DNA of 64,000 nucleotides. Source: Pedobacter sp. Bi126. GTDB lineage: Bacteria > Bacteroidota > Bacteroidia > Sphingobacteriales > Sphingobacteriaceae. The notes beneath the pieces were generated by a model. It was not told the origin of the DNA. It searched no databases and worked only from the letters and a program-made list of their open reading frames with translations. This document shows positions 26,666 to 34,627 of this stretch, one piece after another; the first letter of the stretch is position 1, and each line of letters opens with the position of its first letter. A program made the translations under genes and the position numbers. Where the stretch lies: the NCBI RefSeq assembly GCF_918698245.1, contig NZ_CAKKMS010000003.1, positions 310,001 to 374,000 on the forward strand. Reading direction: 5' to 3'.

Positions 26666-27631
26666 TTAATCTTTGTTTTTGAGTGTTTTAAGTACACTAA
26701 GCACCCAGCCTTTACCCCACTCTTCCATTTGCTCACCGGTCCATAAGAACGGATAAAAGATTCTCTTCTGAAAACGCGGAGGCAGATATTTTTGCCAGTT
26801 GGTTCCACCTGTTGCTGCAATATCAACCGGATCTTTCTCCAAATAACGTACGGCCGATTTGTAGTGCGATAAAGGCCATTCTACATTTACATACAAATCT
26901 AACTTACGCAACTCTTCTGCAAGGGCAGAAACATCGGCTCCATTCGCTTGCAATTGATGGTATAAAGCTGAAAAATTGGTTAAAGTGCGATCTTTGGCCA
27001 GTTGTAGAAACTGAGCAGCATACTTTTTAATAAATTGCTTTAAGGTTAAAGTTTGCTTACCCGAAGACAGTTCGGTTGCGCCGAATTTCCAGTAAATATT
27101 TTCGAATTGTTCTTCTATTGTTGCAGTACTTAGTTCTTCGCGTTTGCTTTTATCTACCAATTGGATAAAATCTGTAGCACAGATCTCGATCATCCGGTAC
27201 TGGCCAGATTGGAATCCACTGGCAGGCAATAATGACATGCGGAATTTCAGGAACTGCTCTTTCTCCATACCATCAACCATCACCTCGAAAGAAGTGGTTA
27301 AGGCATTGAAATAAGCGTTGATCCGTTTTACACGTGCAGTAAAAAATTCGGCGGTTAAATTTTCATGCTCAGCAATCTGCCTGCATTCGTGCAGTGCAAG
27401 CTTAAAATAAAGCTCCGTGATTTGATGGTACATAATGAAAATCTCTTCATCCGGAATCGGTGTTTTAGGATTCTGTAAGCTCAGTAACGTATCCAAATGA
27501 ATGTAGTCCCAATAGGTTAAGAAATCGGCATATAAAAGCCCATCGAGGTACGATGCCATATCTTGCCCCATTGCCGTATACTTTTCTTGCAGTTGATGTA
27601 ATTTGTCTTTTATTTCGGGTGTGAAATCCAT
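26666..27631 (-). CDS. Tryptophan 2,3-dioxygenase family protein
   Basis: A 321-residue, largely helical haem dioxygenase that opens the indole ring of L-tryptophan to N-formylkynurenine. Family motifs are FIMYHQITELYFKL (with the distal-side His and Phe), FRMSLLPASGFQSGQYRMIE (containing the substrate-carboxylate Arg), and VEWPLSHYKSAVRYLEKD (with the His expected to bind haem iron). GGTNWQKYLP corresponds to the family's GTGGS loop, here altered. No other kynurenine-pathway gene is in the window. Confidence 0.88.
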   Translation of the reverse strand: MDFTPEIKDKLHQLQEKYTAMGQDMASYLDGLLYADFLTYWDYIHLDTLLSLQNPKTPIPDEEIFIMYHQITELYFKLALHECRQIAEHENLTAEFFTARVKRINAYFNALTTSFEVMVDGMEKEQFLKFRMSLLPASGFQSGQYRMIEICATDFIQLVDKSKREELSTATIEEQFENIYWKFGATELSSGKQTLTLKQFIKKYAAQFLQLAKDRTLTNFSALYHQLQANGADVSALAEELRKLDLYVNVEWPLSHYKSAVRYLEKDPVDIAATGGTNWQKYLPPRFQKRIFYPFLWTGEQMEEWGKGWVLSVLKTLKNKD

Positions 27632-27665
27632 GGTTTAAAGTTAGCTGCACAAAGGTGATAAAGAT

Positions 27666-27697
27666 TTTGCAACAAATAACTAAATTTTATACATTTG
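27666..27697 (+). promoter_or_regulatory. Promoter of the fluoride riboswitch/CLC-F gene
   Basis: TTTG (27666-27669) and TACATTTG (27690-27697) are separated by exactly 20 bases, a full match to the Bacteroidota promoter. Transcription would begin just at the first base of the riboswitch. Confidence 0.8.
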
Positions 27698-27701
27698 GAA
27701 C

Positions 27702-27753
27702 AATGGCGATGGAGTACCGCCAAAACCGCCCAAACAGGCTGATGACTCCTACG
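27702..27753 (+). ncRNA. Fluoride riboswitch (crcB motif)
   Basis: The sequence reproduces the crcB consensus in order: GGCGATGGAGT, a CGCC closing the first stem (GGCG 27705-27708 with CGCC 27718-27721), AAAACCGCC, then GGCTGATGACTCCTACG. GGAG (27711-27714) can pair with CTCC (27746-27749) to close the aptamer. It sits 25 bases before a gene of the CLC-F type, the class this RNA is known to control, and just after a strong promoter. Fluoride binding should raise expression. Confidence 0.92.
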
Positions 27754-27777
27754 ATTTTTATTTAAAATTGAATTCAA

Positions 27778-29067
27778 ATGCCTGTTAAAAAACTAACAGA
27801 AGAATTTCTTCTGCCTATTAAACATTTTATTAAACTCGACTTCGGATTACTCTTAATTAGCACATTAAAGTGGCTATTGATTTCTGCAATATTGGGTGGG
27901 ATTATAGGCTCTGCCTCTGCCCTGTTTTTAGAAACTTTAAACTGGGCAACCAATTACCGTGAACAACACCTCTGGATTATCGCCTTTTTACCAATTGCCG
28001 GTATACTCATTGGCCTGGCTTATCATTATTGGGGTGCAGCCGTTGTAAAGGGCAACAATCTCTTGATTGAGGAATTACAATCGCCCAAAAATGTGATTCC
28101 GTTGGTCATGGCGCCACTCATTTTTGCAGGCACGATTATTACCCATTTATTTGGCGGCTCGGCTGGAAGAGAGGGTACAGCTGTCCAAATTGGAGGGGCC
28201 TTTGCCGACCAGTTTACGAAACTGTTTAAACTTAATGCCAGAGATCGAAAAGTAATTCTCATCTGCGGGATCAGTGCTGGCTTTGCCTCTGTTTTCGGGA
28301 CACCTTTGGCAGGCGCAGTATTCGGATTGGAAGTTTTCGTTATTGGAAGTTTAACCTACAGTTCCATTCTCCCTTCCTTTATTACAGCAATTATTGCCGA
28401 CTATGCCTGCAAGGCTTGGGGCGTTGGGCATACCCATTATTCCATTTCTGTGATACCGGAAATGAATTCGATCAATTTATTGTTATCCTTAGGTGCCGGA
28501 ATATTATTTGGACTGGTGGCGAGATCTTTTTCAGCCTTAAACCATGGTTTATCAAGTCTTTTCAGTAAAATCAAATACCCGCCATTAAGGCCATTTATTG
28601 GTGGACTAGTTTTAATTGGTATTATTTACCTGATCGGGAATACACGATATATCGGCTTGGGCATTCCGGTTATTTCAGAATCCTTTGTTCAACAAGAAGC
28701 TTATTATACATTTGCGATCAAATTATTTTTGACTGCATTTACCCTGAGTGCAGGGTTTAAGGGCGGCGAAGTTACTCCACTTTTCTTTATTGGGGCCACA
28801 CTGGGTAGCTTTTTGAGTTTCTTTATCCCCTTACCTCTTGGCCTGTTGGCAGGAATGGGCTTTGTGGCTGTTTTTGCTGGGGCAGCGAATACCCCTTTGG
28901 CTTGTATTTTTATGGGTATAGAGTTATTTGGCACCTCATCTGGAATTTATATCGCTTTAGCCTGCGTTACGGCTTACTTATTTTCAGGCCATACAGGAAT
29001 TTATCGGTCACAAACGATAGGTGCACCTAAACATTTGTTGTTGAAGAGGCATCAGTTTTTGAGGTAG
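27778..29067 (+). CDS. CLC-F type fluoride/proton antiporter
   Basis: A 429-residue polytopic CLC transporter. Instead of the chloride-type GSGIP filter it has GNNLLIEE (from Gly92), and the external gate is GREGTAVQ (130-137) with Glu132. Both are marks of the fluoride-exporting CLC-F clade. A later GGEVTPLFFIGATLGS corresponds to the second filter region. Its role is to export cytoplasmic fluoride in exchange for protons. The fluoride riboswitch directly upstream makes the specificity much firmer than protein motifs alone. Confidence 0.93.
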   Translation: MPVKKLTEEFLLPIKHFIKLDFGLLLISTLKWLLISAILGGIIGSASALFLETLNWATNYREQHLWIIAFLPIAGILIGLAYHYWGAAVVKGNNLLIEELQSPKNVIPLVMAPLIFAGTIITHLFGGSAGREGTAVQIGGAFADQFTKLFKLNARDRKVILICGISAGFASVFGTPLAGAVFGLEVFVIGSLTYSSILPSFITAIIADYACKAWGVGHTHYSISVIPEMNSINLLLSLGAGILFGLVARSFSALNHGLSSLFSKIKYPPLRPFIGGLVLIGIIYLIGNTRYIGLGIPVISESFVQQEAYYTFAIKLFLTAFTLSAGFKGGEVTPLFFIGATLGSFLSFFIPLPLGLLAGMGFVAVFAGAANTPLACIFMGIELFGTSSGIYIALACVTAYLFSGHTGIYRSQTIGAPKHLLLKRHQFLR

Positions 29068-29107
29068 CGAAGCGTATGTGGCGCTAGGCGTACAGAGAAA
29101 TCGTTAT

Positions 29108-29220
29108 TGTCATTCTGAACGCAGTGAAGAATCTATCACCACCAAAGCACTAAAAAGGCAGTACTTTATGAGGGCAAGTATAAGAAAACACAGAGATTCT
29201 TCGTTGCACTCAGAATGACA
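29108..29220. repeat. GTCAT...ATGAC hairpin element, version 2
   Basis: The left arm TGTCATTCTGA plus GAAGAATCT is matched on the right by AGATTCTTC plus TCAGAATGACA. The arms stay complementary over about 20 of 27 bases around an unrelated interior. It lies between the CLC-F gene and the convergent SerB-like gene. Confidence 0.78.
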
Positions 29221-29228
29221 GCATGAAG

Positions 29229-30530
29229 TTAATACAGCACCCTAAACTTTATGGTATGCTCGATCTTTTTAAGCGATTTAAACAATTGTTTATCATACTG
29301 CGCATTGATGTCGGTAATGGCATAGCCAATCTCAGGATTGGTCATTAAAAACTGGCTCACAATGTTAATGTCGTGTTTGGCAAAAACAGTGTTGATTTTC
29401 GCCATAATACCAGGAACGTTTTTGTGGATGTGAATTAAGCGATGCGATTTCTCAATTTTTGGCAATTGTAAGTTAGGAAAATTGCTGCTCAGATAAGTTG
29501 CTCCCGTATTCATAAAATCGGCAACCCGTTTCGGGATAAAATCGATATTACGTGGATTGTTTTTAGGGTCATCGAAAACAACAATACCTTGTTTGGTACA
29601 TAAATCGAGGTCTATTTTGTTTTTTGCATTACCTAAATAACCTATAGTTTTTAGCTTAGCCGCGTTTTTTAACTGTTCTTTGTTTATTTTTTCGCCATCA
29701 GCTAAAAGAATAATTCCCACATCCTTTACATATTTATCTTCAAAAGAAGTCTTATGCCTAATTGATAAACCATCGTTTTTAAGGATAGAAATCGTTAAGG
29801 GATCAACTTCACCAATTACCAGGCAAAGGATTCTGTTTTTAGGATAAGAAATTGCACGCGGCAGATCGTTTACGTACAAAAACTCGTCGAAACTTGGTGT
29901 TACATGGTCAGCTTTCGAAACAATACTTTCGCGGGCTATATTCTCCGTAAATGCAAAAAATTTATTGATGATACCGCTTTCGCGCAACTGGAAATCAGAA
30001 TACCCATCGCCAATACCGAACAGTTCGCCTTCGAGCTTTAAATGCTGAAGTAATTTTACTTTGCCACCCTCTTCACTTAAAGGATTGGTATGATCGTAAT
30101 CTATAATTTTACCATCGCCAGTGGTTACAAAGGTATTGGCATAAATATTTTCCTTTTTAATGTGGTATTGGCTCACTACAGGAGTAATAAATTCCTTAAA
30201 CCCGCCAGAAACAATCAGCACCTCATCGGCATGTTTCTTAAAAAACTCGGCATTACGCGAAAAAGATGTAGATACTTTCTTTTTCAAATGTTTGATGAGT
30301 TGTTTTAAATGATCTTCGTTAGCTTCAAGAAGCTTAACACGTTGTGCTAAACTTTCGGAGAAGGAAAGTTTTCCCTCCATTGCAAAATTGGTATAATCTT
30401 CAATTTTTTGAAAAATCGCCTCTTTATCAGGGTGGTTCTTTAGCGAAATTCGGGCAAGTTCATCAAGTGCTTCTACCTGTGTAAAGGTACTATCAAAATC
30501 GATGATGTAATAGGCTTTCTGTTTGGGCAT
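29229..30530 (-). CDS. SerB-like HAD phosphatase fused to a PGDH-like remnant and an ACT domain
   Basis: A 433-residue protein in three parts. Residues 1-215 are a HAD-IB phosphatase like SerB: catalytic Asp11 and Asp13 in IIDFDSTFT, VSGGFKEF (motif II Ser) and GIGDGYSDFQL. Residues 225-345 look like the start of 3-phosphoglycerate dehydrogenase (ILCLVIGEVDPLTISIL, then TIGYLGNAKNKIDLDLC) without its NAD-binding domain. Residues 360-433 form an ACT domain (IHKNVPGIMAKINTVFAKHD). Phosphoserine phosphatase activity with serine sensing is inferred. Its start overlaps the stop of the upstream SDR gene by one base. Confidence 0.83.
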   Translation of the reverse strand: MPKQKAYYIIDFDSTFTQVEALDELARISLKNHPDKEAIFQKIEDYTNFAMEGKLSFSESLAQRVKLLEANEDHLKQLIKHLKKKVSTSFSRNAEFFKKHADEVLIVSGGFKEFITPVVSQYHIKKENIYANTFVTTGDGKIIDYDHTNPLSEEGGKVKLLQHLKLEGELFGIGDGYSDFQLRESGIINKFFAFTENIARESIVSKADHVTPSFDEFLYVNDLPRAISYPKNRILCLVIGEVDPLTISILKNDGLSIRHKTSFEDKYVKDVGIILLADGEKINKEQLKNAAKLKTIGYLGNAKNKIDLDLCTKQGIVVFDDPKNNPRNIDFIPKRVADFMNTGATYLSSNFPNLQLPKIEKSHRLIHIHKNVPGIMAKINTVFAKHDINIVSQFLMTNPEIGYAITDINAQYDKQLFKSLKKIEHTIKFRVLY

Positions 30531-31492
30531 TATCTTAAATGTTGGGTAATTTCTTTTATGCTTTCGGCAACTGGCTTAAAGGTAATACCTGTTTCCGTTT
30601 TTATTTTATTGTTATTGTAATAACTTAAGGTTAAACTGCTCTTTGCAGCATCTTTAGTGATGGAAGGCTGTTTACCAGTGAATATGGATGCAAATTTTAG
30701 GGCCCTCCAGGCTATTCCGAGCATCCATGATTTTGCCTCTCTTTTTGGTGCTTTAACGCCAAAACCCTGTGCAATTTCGCTGAACAGATCTTTATAATGA
30801 TAATCATTGGCAGAAATGATATACCGTTCTCCCGAAACTTCCGCCTCCATTAACAAGATCATCACTTTGGCCACATCTTCAACATCAACAAAACCCGAAG
30901 CTCCATCGGTGTAAAAGGGAAAACCATCTTTTACCAGTTTAAAAATTTCCCCACTTCCCTCAAAGCCCGCGTTTTTACCGATAATTACCGATGGGTTGAC
31001 AATAATAGCGTCTAATCCTTCGGTAATACCCCGCCAAACTTCCATCTCACCCTCGTATTTCGATAAACCATAGGCGTGTGCTCTGGCATCATATTCCCAA
31101 AAGTCTTTTTCAGTAATTTTATTGCCCTTTTTAGCATTTCCTAACGCAGCAACTGAGCTTACGTGCAATAAACGGCAATTGTTTTCGGCACAAAGATTTA
31201 CAATGTTCGAGGTTCCTTCTATGTTTACATGAAAAAGCTGCTTTTTATCCTTTGGATTGAAGGATACAAAAGCTGCGCAATGGTAAACTTTGGTAATCCC
31301 GATAAAGGCATCTTCCAGTACAGAAGGCTCGTTTATATCAGCCTCATACCATTCGATGAGTGGGATATTTTGAATTAGCAAAGGGATTTTAGATTTCTCC
31401 CGCCTCAAGGACCGAACAGCTAACCCCTTGTCGGTTAACTGTTTAATTAATTCAGATCCTAAAAATCCAGTTCCTCCGGTTACCAGTATCAT
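30530..31492 (-). CDS. NAD(P)-dependent epimerase/dehydratase family protein
   Basis: A 320-residue extended SDR. The N-terminal Rossmann motif is TGGTGFLG (about 5-12), and the catalytic Tyr and Lys are in YGLSKYEGE. VSSVAAL holds the Ser, and the substrate half is C-terminal. The overall pattern is like dihydroflavonol-reductase/3-beta-HSD type proteins, which act on diverse alcohol or sugar substrates; this one's substrate is unknown. It shares a TAATG junction with the downstream SerB-like gene, so they are translated together. Confidence 0.87.
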   Translation of the reverse strand: MILVTGGTGFLGSELIKQLTDKGLAVRSLRREKSKIPLLIQNIPLIEWYEADINEPSVLEDAFIGITKVYHCAAFVSFNPKDKKQLFHVNIEGTSNIVNLCAENNCRLLHVSSVAALGNAKKGNKITEKDFWEYDARAHAYGLSKYEGEMEVWRGITEGLDAIIVNPSVIIGKNAGFEGSGEIFKLVKDGFPFYTDGASGFVDVEDVAKVMILLMEAEVSGERYIISANDYHYKDLFSEIAQGFGVKAPKREAKSWMLGIAWRALKFASIFTGKQPSITKDAAKSSLTLSYYNNNKIKTETGITFKPVAESIKEITQHLR

Positions 31493-31563
31493 TTTATTTT
31501 TTTCGAGCTATATGTGGAAATACGCATTCAAAAATAGATATTTGAGCCGAGAGTTTTAAATAT

Positions 31564-32745
31564 ATGTCATTAACGGATTTCTTTTCCCCTATAAACCCCG
31601 ATAGTTTTACACCCAAGCAAGGATTTTTTACAAGCCAGCTGGGGTTAAAAGCGCAGATTTACACCGAATCGTTCCCCGATTTTGAGGAGCATACCTACGA
31701 TCTGGCAATTTTTGGGGTACTTGATGGAAGAGGCGCCGTTAACAATGAAGGCTCTGCCCTGGCACCCGATTATTTTAGAGAAAAATTTTATAAACTCAAC
31801 GAAGGTGCTTTTAATAGCAGGATTGTCGATTTAGGCAATATTAAACACGGCGCAACCATTGCCGATACCTACATTGCCATCAAGATGGTAGTCTCGGAAC
31901 TGATTAAAAAAGACATTATTCCGATCATTATTGGTGGCGGACAAGACTTAACCTATGGCCAATACCTGGGTTATGAAGATTTAGAGCAAAAAGTAGATCT
32001 GGTGGTTATTGATAACCAATTTGACATTGGCGATGACGACAATGAGGGAATTGCTACCCGTTCGGACTGTTACCTGAACAAAATTTTCCTGCACCAGCCC
32101 AATTACCTTTTCAATTTTAGCAATGTGGGTTATCAAACTTATTTTGTAAACCAGGAAAGTTTGAGCGTGATGGATAAATTATATTTTGATGTACACCGTT
32201 TGGGTGAATTTGCTCAGGACATTACCTTAACAGAGCCCATTATCCGTAATGCAAACATGATTAGCTTTGACATGGGCGCTATCCGTTCTGCAGATGCCGC
32301 AGCAAATGCGAATACCACGCCAAATGGTTTTGATGGCGAAGAGGCCTGTCGTATTGCCCGTTATGCAGGCATGAATGATAAGTTGACCTCAATTGGCTTT
32401 TACGAGTTTAATCCGGCCTATGACAATAACGGACAAACTGCCTTCCTACTTGCTCAAATGGTATGGTATTTTGTTGATGGATTTTATGCCCGCAAAAAGG
32501 ATTTTCCGCTTACACCGAAATCACAATTTATGATCTATCGAACCAGCTTAAAAGACGGTTCGGGAGAAATGATGTTTGTGAAAAGCAAAAAATCAGACCG
32601 ATGGTGGATGCAGGTCCCTTACCCTTCGGGGCAATCTAAAAACGAGCGCTACCACCTTGTGCCTTGCAGATATGATGATTACCAGACTGCTGTTAATGGC
32701 GAAATGCCCGATTTATGGTGGAGAACTTACCAAAAATTAAATTAA
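31564..32745 (+). CDS. Arginase-fold protein (formimidoylglutamase-like) with lost metal ligands
   Basis: A 393-residue protein of the arginase/agmatinase/formimidoylglutamase fold, longer than the usual 300-330. The metal motifs are present in position but altered: GGDHS reads GGGQD, DAHxD reads DNQFD, and SxDxDxxDP reads SFDMGAIRSAD. Both His ligands are Gln and one bridging Asp is Gly, so a normal di-manganese centre cannot form. The family end motif survives as GFYEFNP. A C-terminal extension (about 315-393) with MIYRTSLKDGSGEMMFVKSK follows. The likely state is a non-enzymatic or repurposed protein. It is divergent from the SDR gene. Confidence 0.82.
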   Translation: MSLTDFFSPINPDSFTPKQGFFTSQLGLKAQIYTESFPDFEEHTYDLAIFGVLDGRGAVNNEGSALAPDYFREKFYKLNEGAFNSRIVDLGNIKHGATIADTYIAIKMVVSELIKKDIIPIIIGGGQDLTYGQYLGYEDLEQKVDLVVIDNQFDIGDDDNEGIATRSDCYLNKIFLHQPNYLFNFSNVGYQTYFVNQESLSVMDKLYFDVHRLGEFAQDITLTEPIIRNANMISFDMGAIRSADAAANANTTPNGFDGEEACRIARYAGMNDKLTSIGFYEFNPAYDNNGQTAFLLAQMVWYFVDGFYARKKDFPLTPKSQFMIYRTSLKDGSGEMMFVKSKKSDRWWMQVPYPSGQSKNERYHLVPCRYDDYQTAVNGEMPDLWWRTYQKLN

Positions 32746-32868
32746 AAGCTATCCCTGAAACAGTCTATCATAATTTTACACAGCTATTTACGTTTTAGCG
32801 GTACAGATTTCTATATTTGGACAGGATTAAACTAATCTCATGAAACCATCATGATAGCTTCATCACCA

Positions 32869-32892
32869 ATGAAAAAAATATTATACAGATGA
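32869..32892 (+). CDS. Seven-codon leader frame overlapping the TlpA-like gene start (duplicated start region)
   Basis: ATGAAAAAAATATTATA occurs at 32869 and, 20 bases later, at 32889 as the real gene start; the first copy encodes MKKILYR and stops. Its TGA (32890-32892) overlaps the next ATG as ATGA, so reading it could feed ribosomes to the main gene. It may equally be a simple tandem slip. Confidence 0.4.
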   Translation: MKKILYR

Positions 32893-34043
32893 AAAAAATA
32901 TTATTATCTGCAATGGCACTATTGCCCCTTGCAGCTTTGGCACAAAAGCCATTTACAGTTAACGGCGATATAAAAGGATTAAAAACCGGAGATAAGGTTT
33001 ATCTGATCTATCAGGGAGATGGCAAAAACATTACCGATTCGGCAACCGTAACAAATGGCACCTTTGCATTTAAAGGAACATTGTTAAATCCTGCACAGGG
33101 AAGTCTTTTCTTAAACAAAAATCCTTACGTAAACCGTCCGGCACAGGGTGAGAAATTAGATGCTTTATCGCTATACGTAGAGCCAGGAAATATAAAGCTA
33201 GCGGCAGCAGATTCTTTAAAGAAAGCGACAATTACTGGCTCACCGGTTAATGACGATGCAAAGAAACTAAAAGCATTAACTAAACCTGTAGCAGATAAAC
33301 TTGCTGCAATTAATGCAGAATATGCAGCCTATACACCCGAGCAAAAACAAGATAAAGCTGTTATGGGCGCTTTAGGTGCCCGCTATGAAAAAGAAGCTGC
33401 TGGAATGGCTCCATTATTATTACAGTATGCAAACGGCAATCCAAAATCATTTATCAGCTTAAGCGCAATTAGCCAATTGGCAGCAGATCCTGATCAGGCA
33501 ACAGCAGCAGAAAAAGCTTTTGTTGGGTTGTCGCCAGACTTGAAAGCAACTACGACAGGTAAAAAAATTGCTCAAATATTTGATGCGGGAAGAAAAACCG
33601 CTGTAGGTGCCATGGCTATGGACTTTACGCAAGTTGATACTGCAGGTAAACCTGTTAAATTATCCGATTTTAAAGGTAAATACGTACTGGTAGATTTTTG
33701 GGCATCATGGTGTGGCCCATGCCGTCAGGAAAACCCAAATGTGGTAGTGGCTTACAACAAATTTAAAGATAAAGGCTTTACTGTTTTGGGTGTTTCTTTA
33801 GATGGAGGAAATACCAGAACTACCAAAGCAGCCTGGCAGAAAGCCATTGAGGCTGATAAGTTAACCTGGACACATGTATCAGATTTAAAAGGCTGGAGCA
33901 ATGAAGTGGCTCAAATGTATGGCATTCAATCCATTCCGGCTAATTTCTTAATTGATCCAACAGGCAAAATTATTGCTAAAGGTTTAAGAGAACAAGCTTT
34001 ACAAGATAAACTTCAAGAATTACTGGGAAGTAAATCGAAATAA
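32889..34043 (+). CDS. DUF4369 / TlpA-like thiol-disulfide protein, exported
   Basis: A 384-residue protein with a signal peptide (about 1-18, ending ALAQ). A DUF4369 domain (about 22-130; TVNGDIKGLKTGDKVYLIYQ) is followed by a helical linker and a thioredoxin-like AhpC/TSA-Redoxin domain (about 240-384). The redox pair is in FWASWCGPCRQEN and the cis-Pro is in QSIPANFLIDPTGKI. This architecture is common in Bacteroidota, where such proteins act as periplasmic thiol reductants. TATATTTG at 32812-32819 fits a -7 element. Confidence 0.9.
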   Translation: MKKILLSAMALLPLAALAQKPFTVNGDIKGLKTGDKVYLIYQGDGKNITDSATVTNGTFAFKGTLLNPAQGSLFLNKNPYVNRPAQGEKLDALSLYVEPGNIKLAAADSLKKATITGSPVNDDAKKLKALTKPVADKLAAINAEYAAYTPEQKQDKAVMGALGARYEKEAAGMAPLLLQYANGNPKSFISLSAISQLAADPDQATAAEKAFVGLSPDLKATTTGKKIAQIFDAGRKTAVGAMAMDFTQVDTAGKPVKLSDFKGKYVLVDFWASWCGPCRQENPNVVVAYNKFKDKGFTVLGVSLDGGNTRTTKAAWQKAIEADKLTWTHVSDLKGWSNEVAQMYGIQSIPANFLIDPTGKIIAKGLREQALQDKLQELLGSKSK

Positions 34044-34054
34044 AAAAGCATTCA

Positions 34055-34096
34055 AAACAAAGAAAGCCCCAATTTTGATTGGGGCTTTCTTTGTTT
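34055..34096. terminator. Bidirectional terminator
   Basis: Perfect 19-base arms (34055-34073 and 34078-34096) with a TTTG loop contain AAAGCCCCAAT and ATTGGGGCTTT and end in A-rich and T-rich tracts. It lies between the TlpA-like gene and the convergent SUKH gene. Confidence 0.9.
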
Positions 34097-34109
34097 ATAC
34101 GAAAACGTA

Positions 34110-34616
34110 TTACGCAGATTTTAAGAAATCCAATACGTTAATGAAATAATTTTCAAGTCCTTCGTAAGGATCTTCTCCTGGAATCCATGATGCAAATTTC
34201 CAGTATTCCCAATCAGCATTTTCAATTACCGGCGGGATTAGAAGAAAATATTGCTCTTCTCCTAAGCCACCAATAATAATGCTTCTGGCCAGTTTAATGG
34301 CCACCTCTAGCAACTCATCATTTTCTGTCCAAATCTCGATCAGCTGTGGATCAACATACTTTAGAAATGCGACATCACTTGCTTTTGAAAACGACGGATC
34401 AACGTGTTCATTTGGCGTAGTAAATCCATTGGTAATCAACAGAAATTCTCTATAATCCATTGGAAACGTTATCCCCAGTCTTGCTTCAGCCTCTTGTATT
34501 TCGGCTAAGGTGGCAGGTTGATTGCCTAGCCACTTTGCTTCGGTTTGCTCAGGTGTAAAACTAAACTCTCCTTGTTTAATTGCGATTTCGGAGATTTTCT
34601 TGAGTACTTTTTTCAA
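34110..34616 (-). CDS. SMI1/KNR4 (SUKH) family protein
   Basis: A 168-residue protein with the SUKH core: WLGNQPATLAEIQEAEARLG then ITFPMDYREFLLITNGF, and the later FLLIPP and WEYWKFASWIPGEDPYE. Many SUKH proteins are immunity proteins against polymorphic toxins. No toxin-like gene is adjacent, and this one sits 11 bases downstream of purD on the same strand, so it may be a housekeeping or orphan member. Target unknown. Confidence 0.82.
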   Translation of the reverse strand: MKKVLKKISEIAIKQGEFSFTPEQTEAKWLGNQPATLAEIQEAEARLGITFPMDYREFLLITNGFTTPNEHVDPSFSKASDVAFLKYVDPQLIEIWTENDELLEVAIKLARSIIIGGLGEEQYFLLIPPVIENADWEYWKFASWIPGEDPYEGLENYFINVLDFLKSA

Positions 34617-34627
34617 CTTATGTTCTT

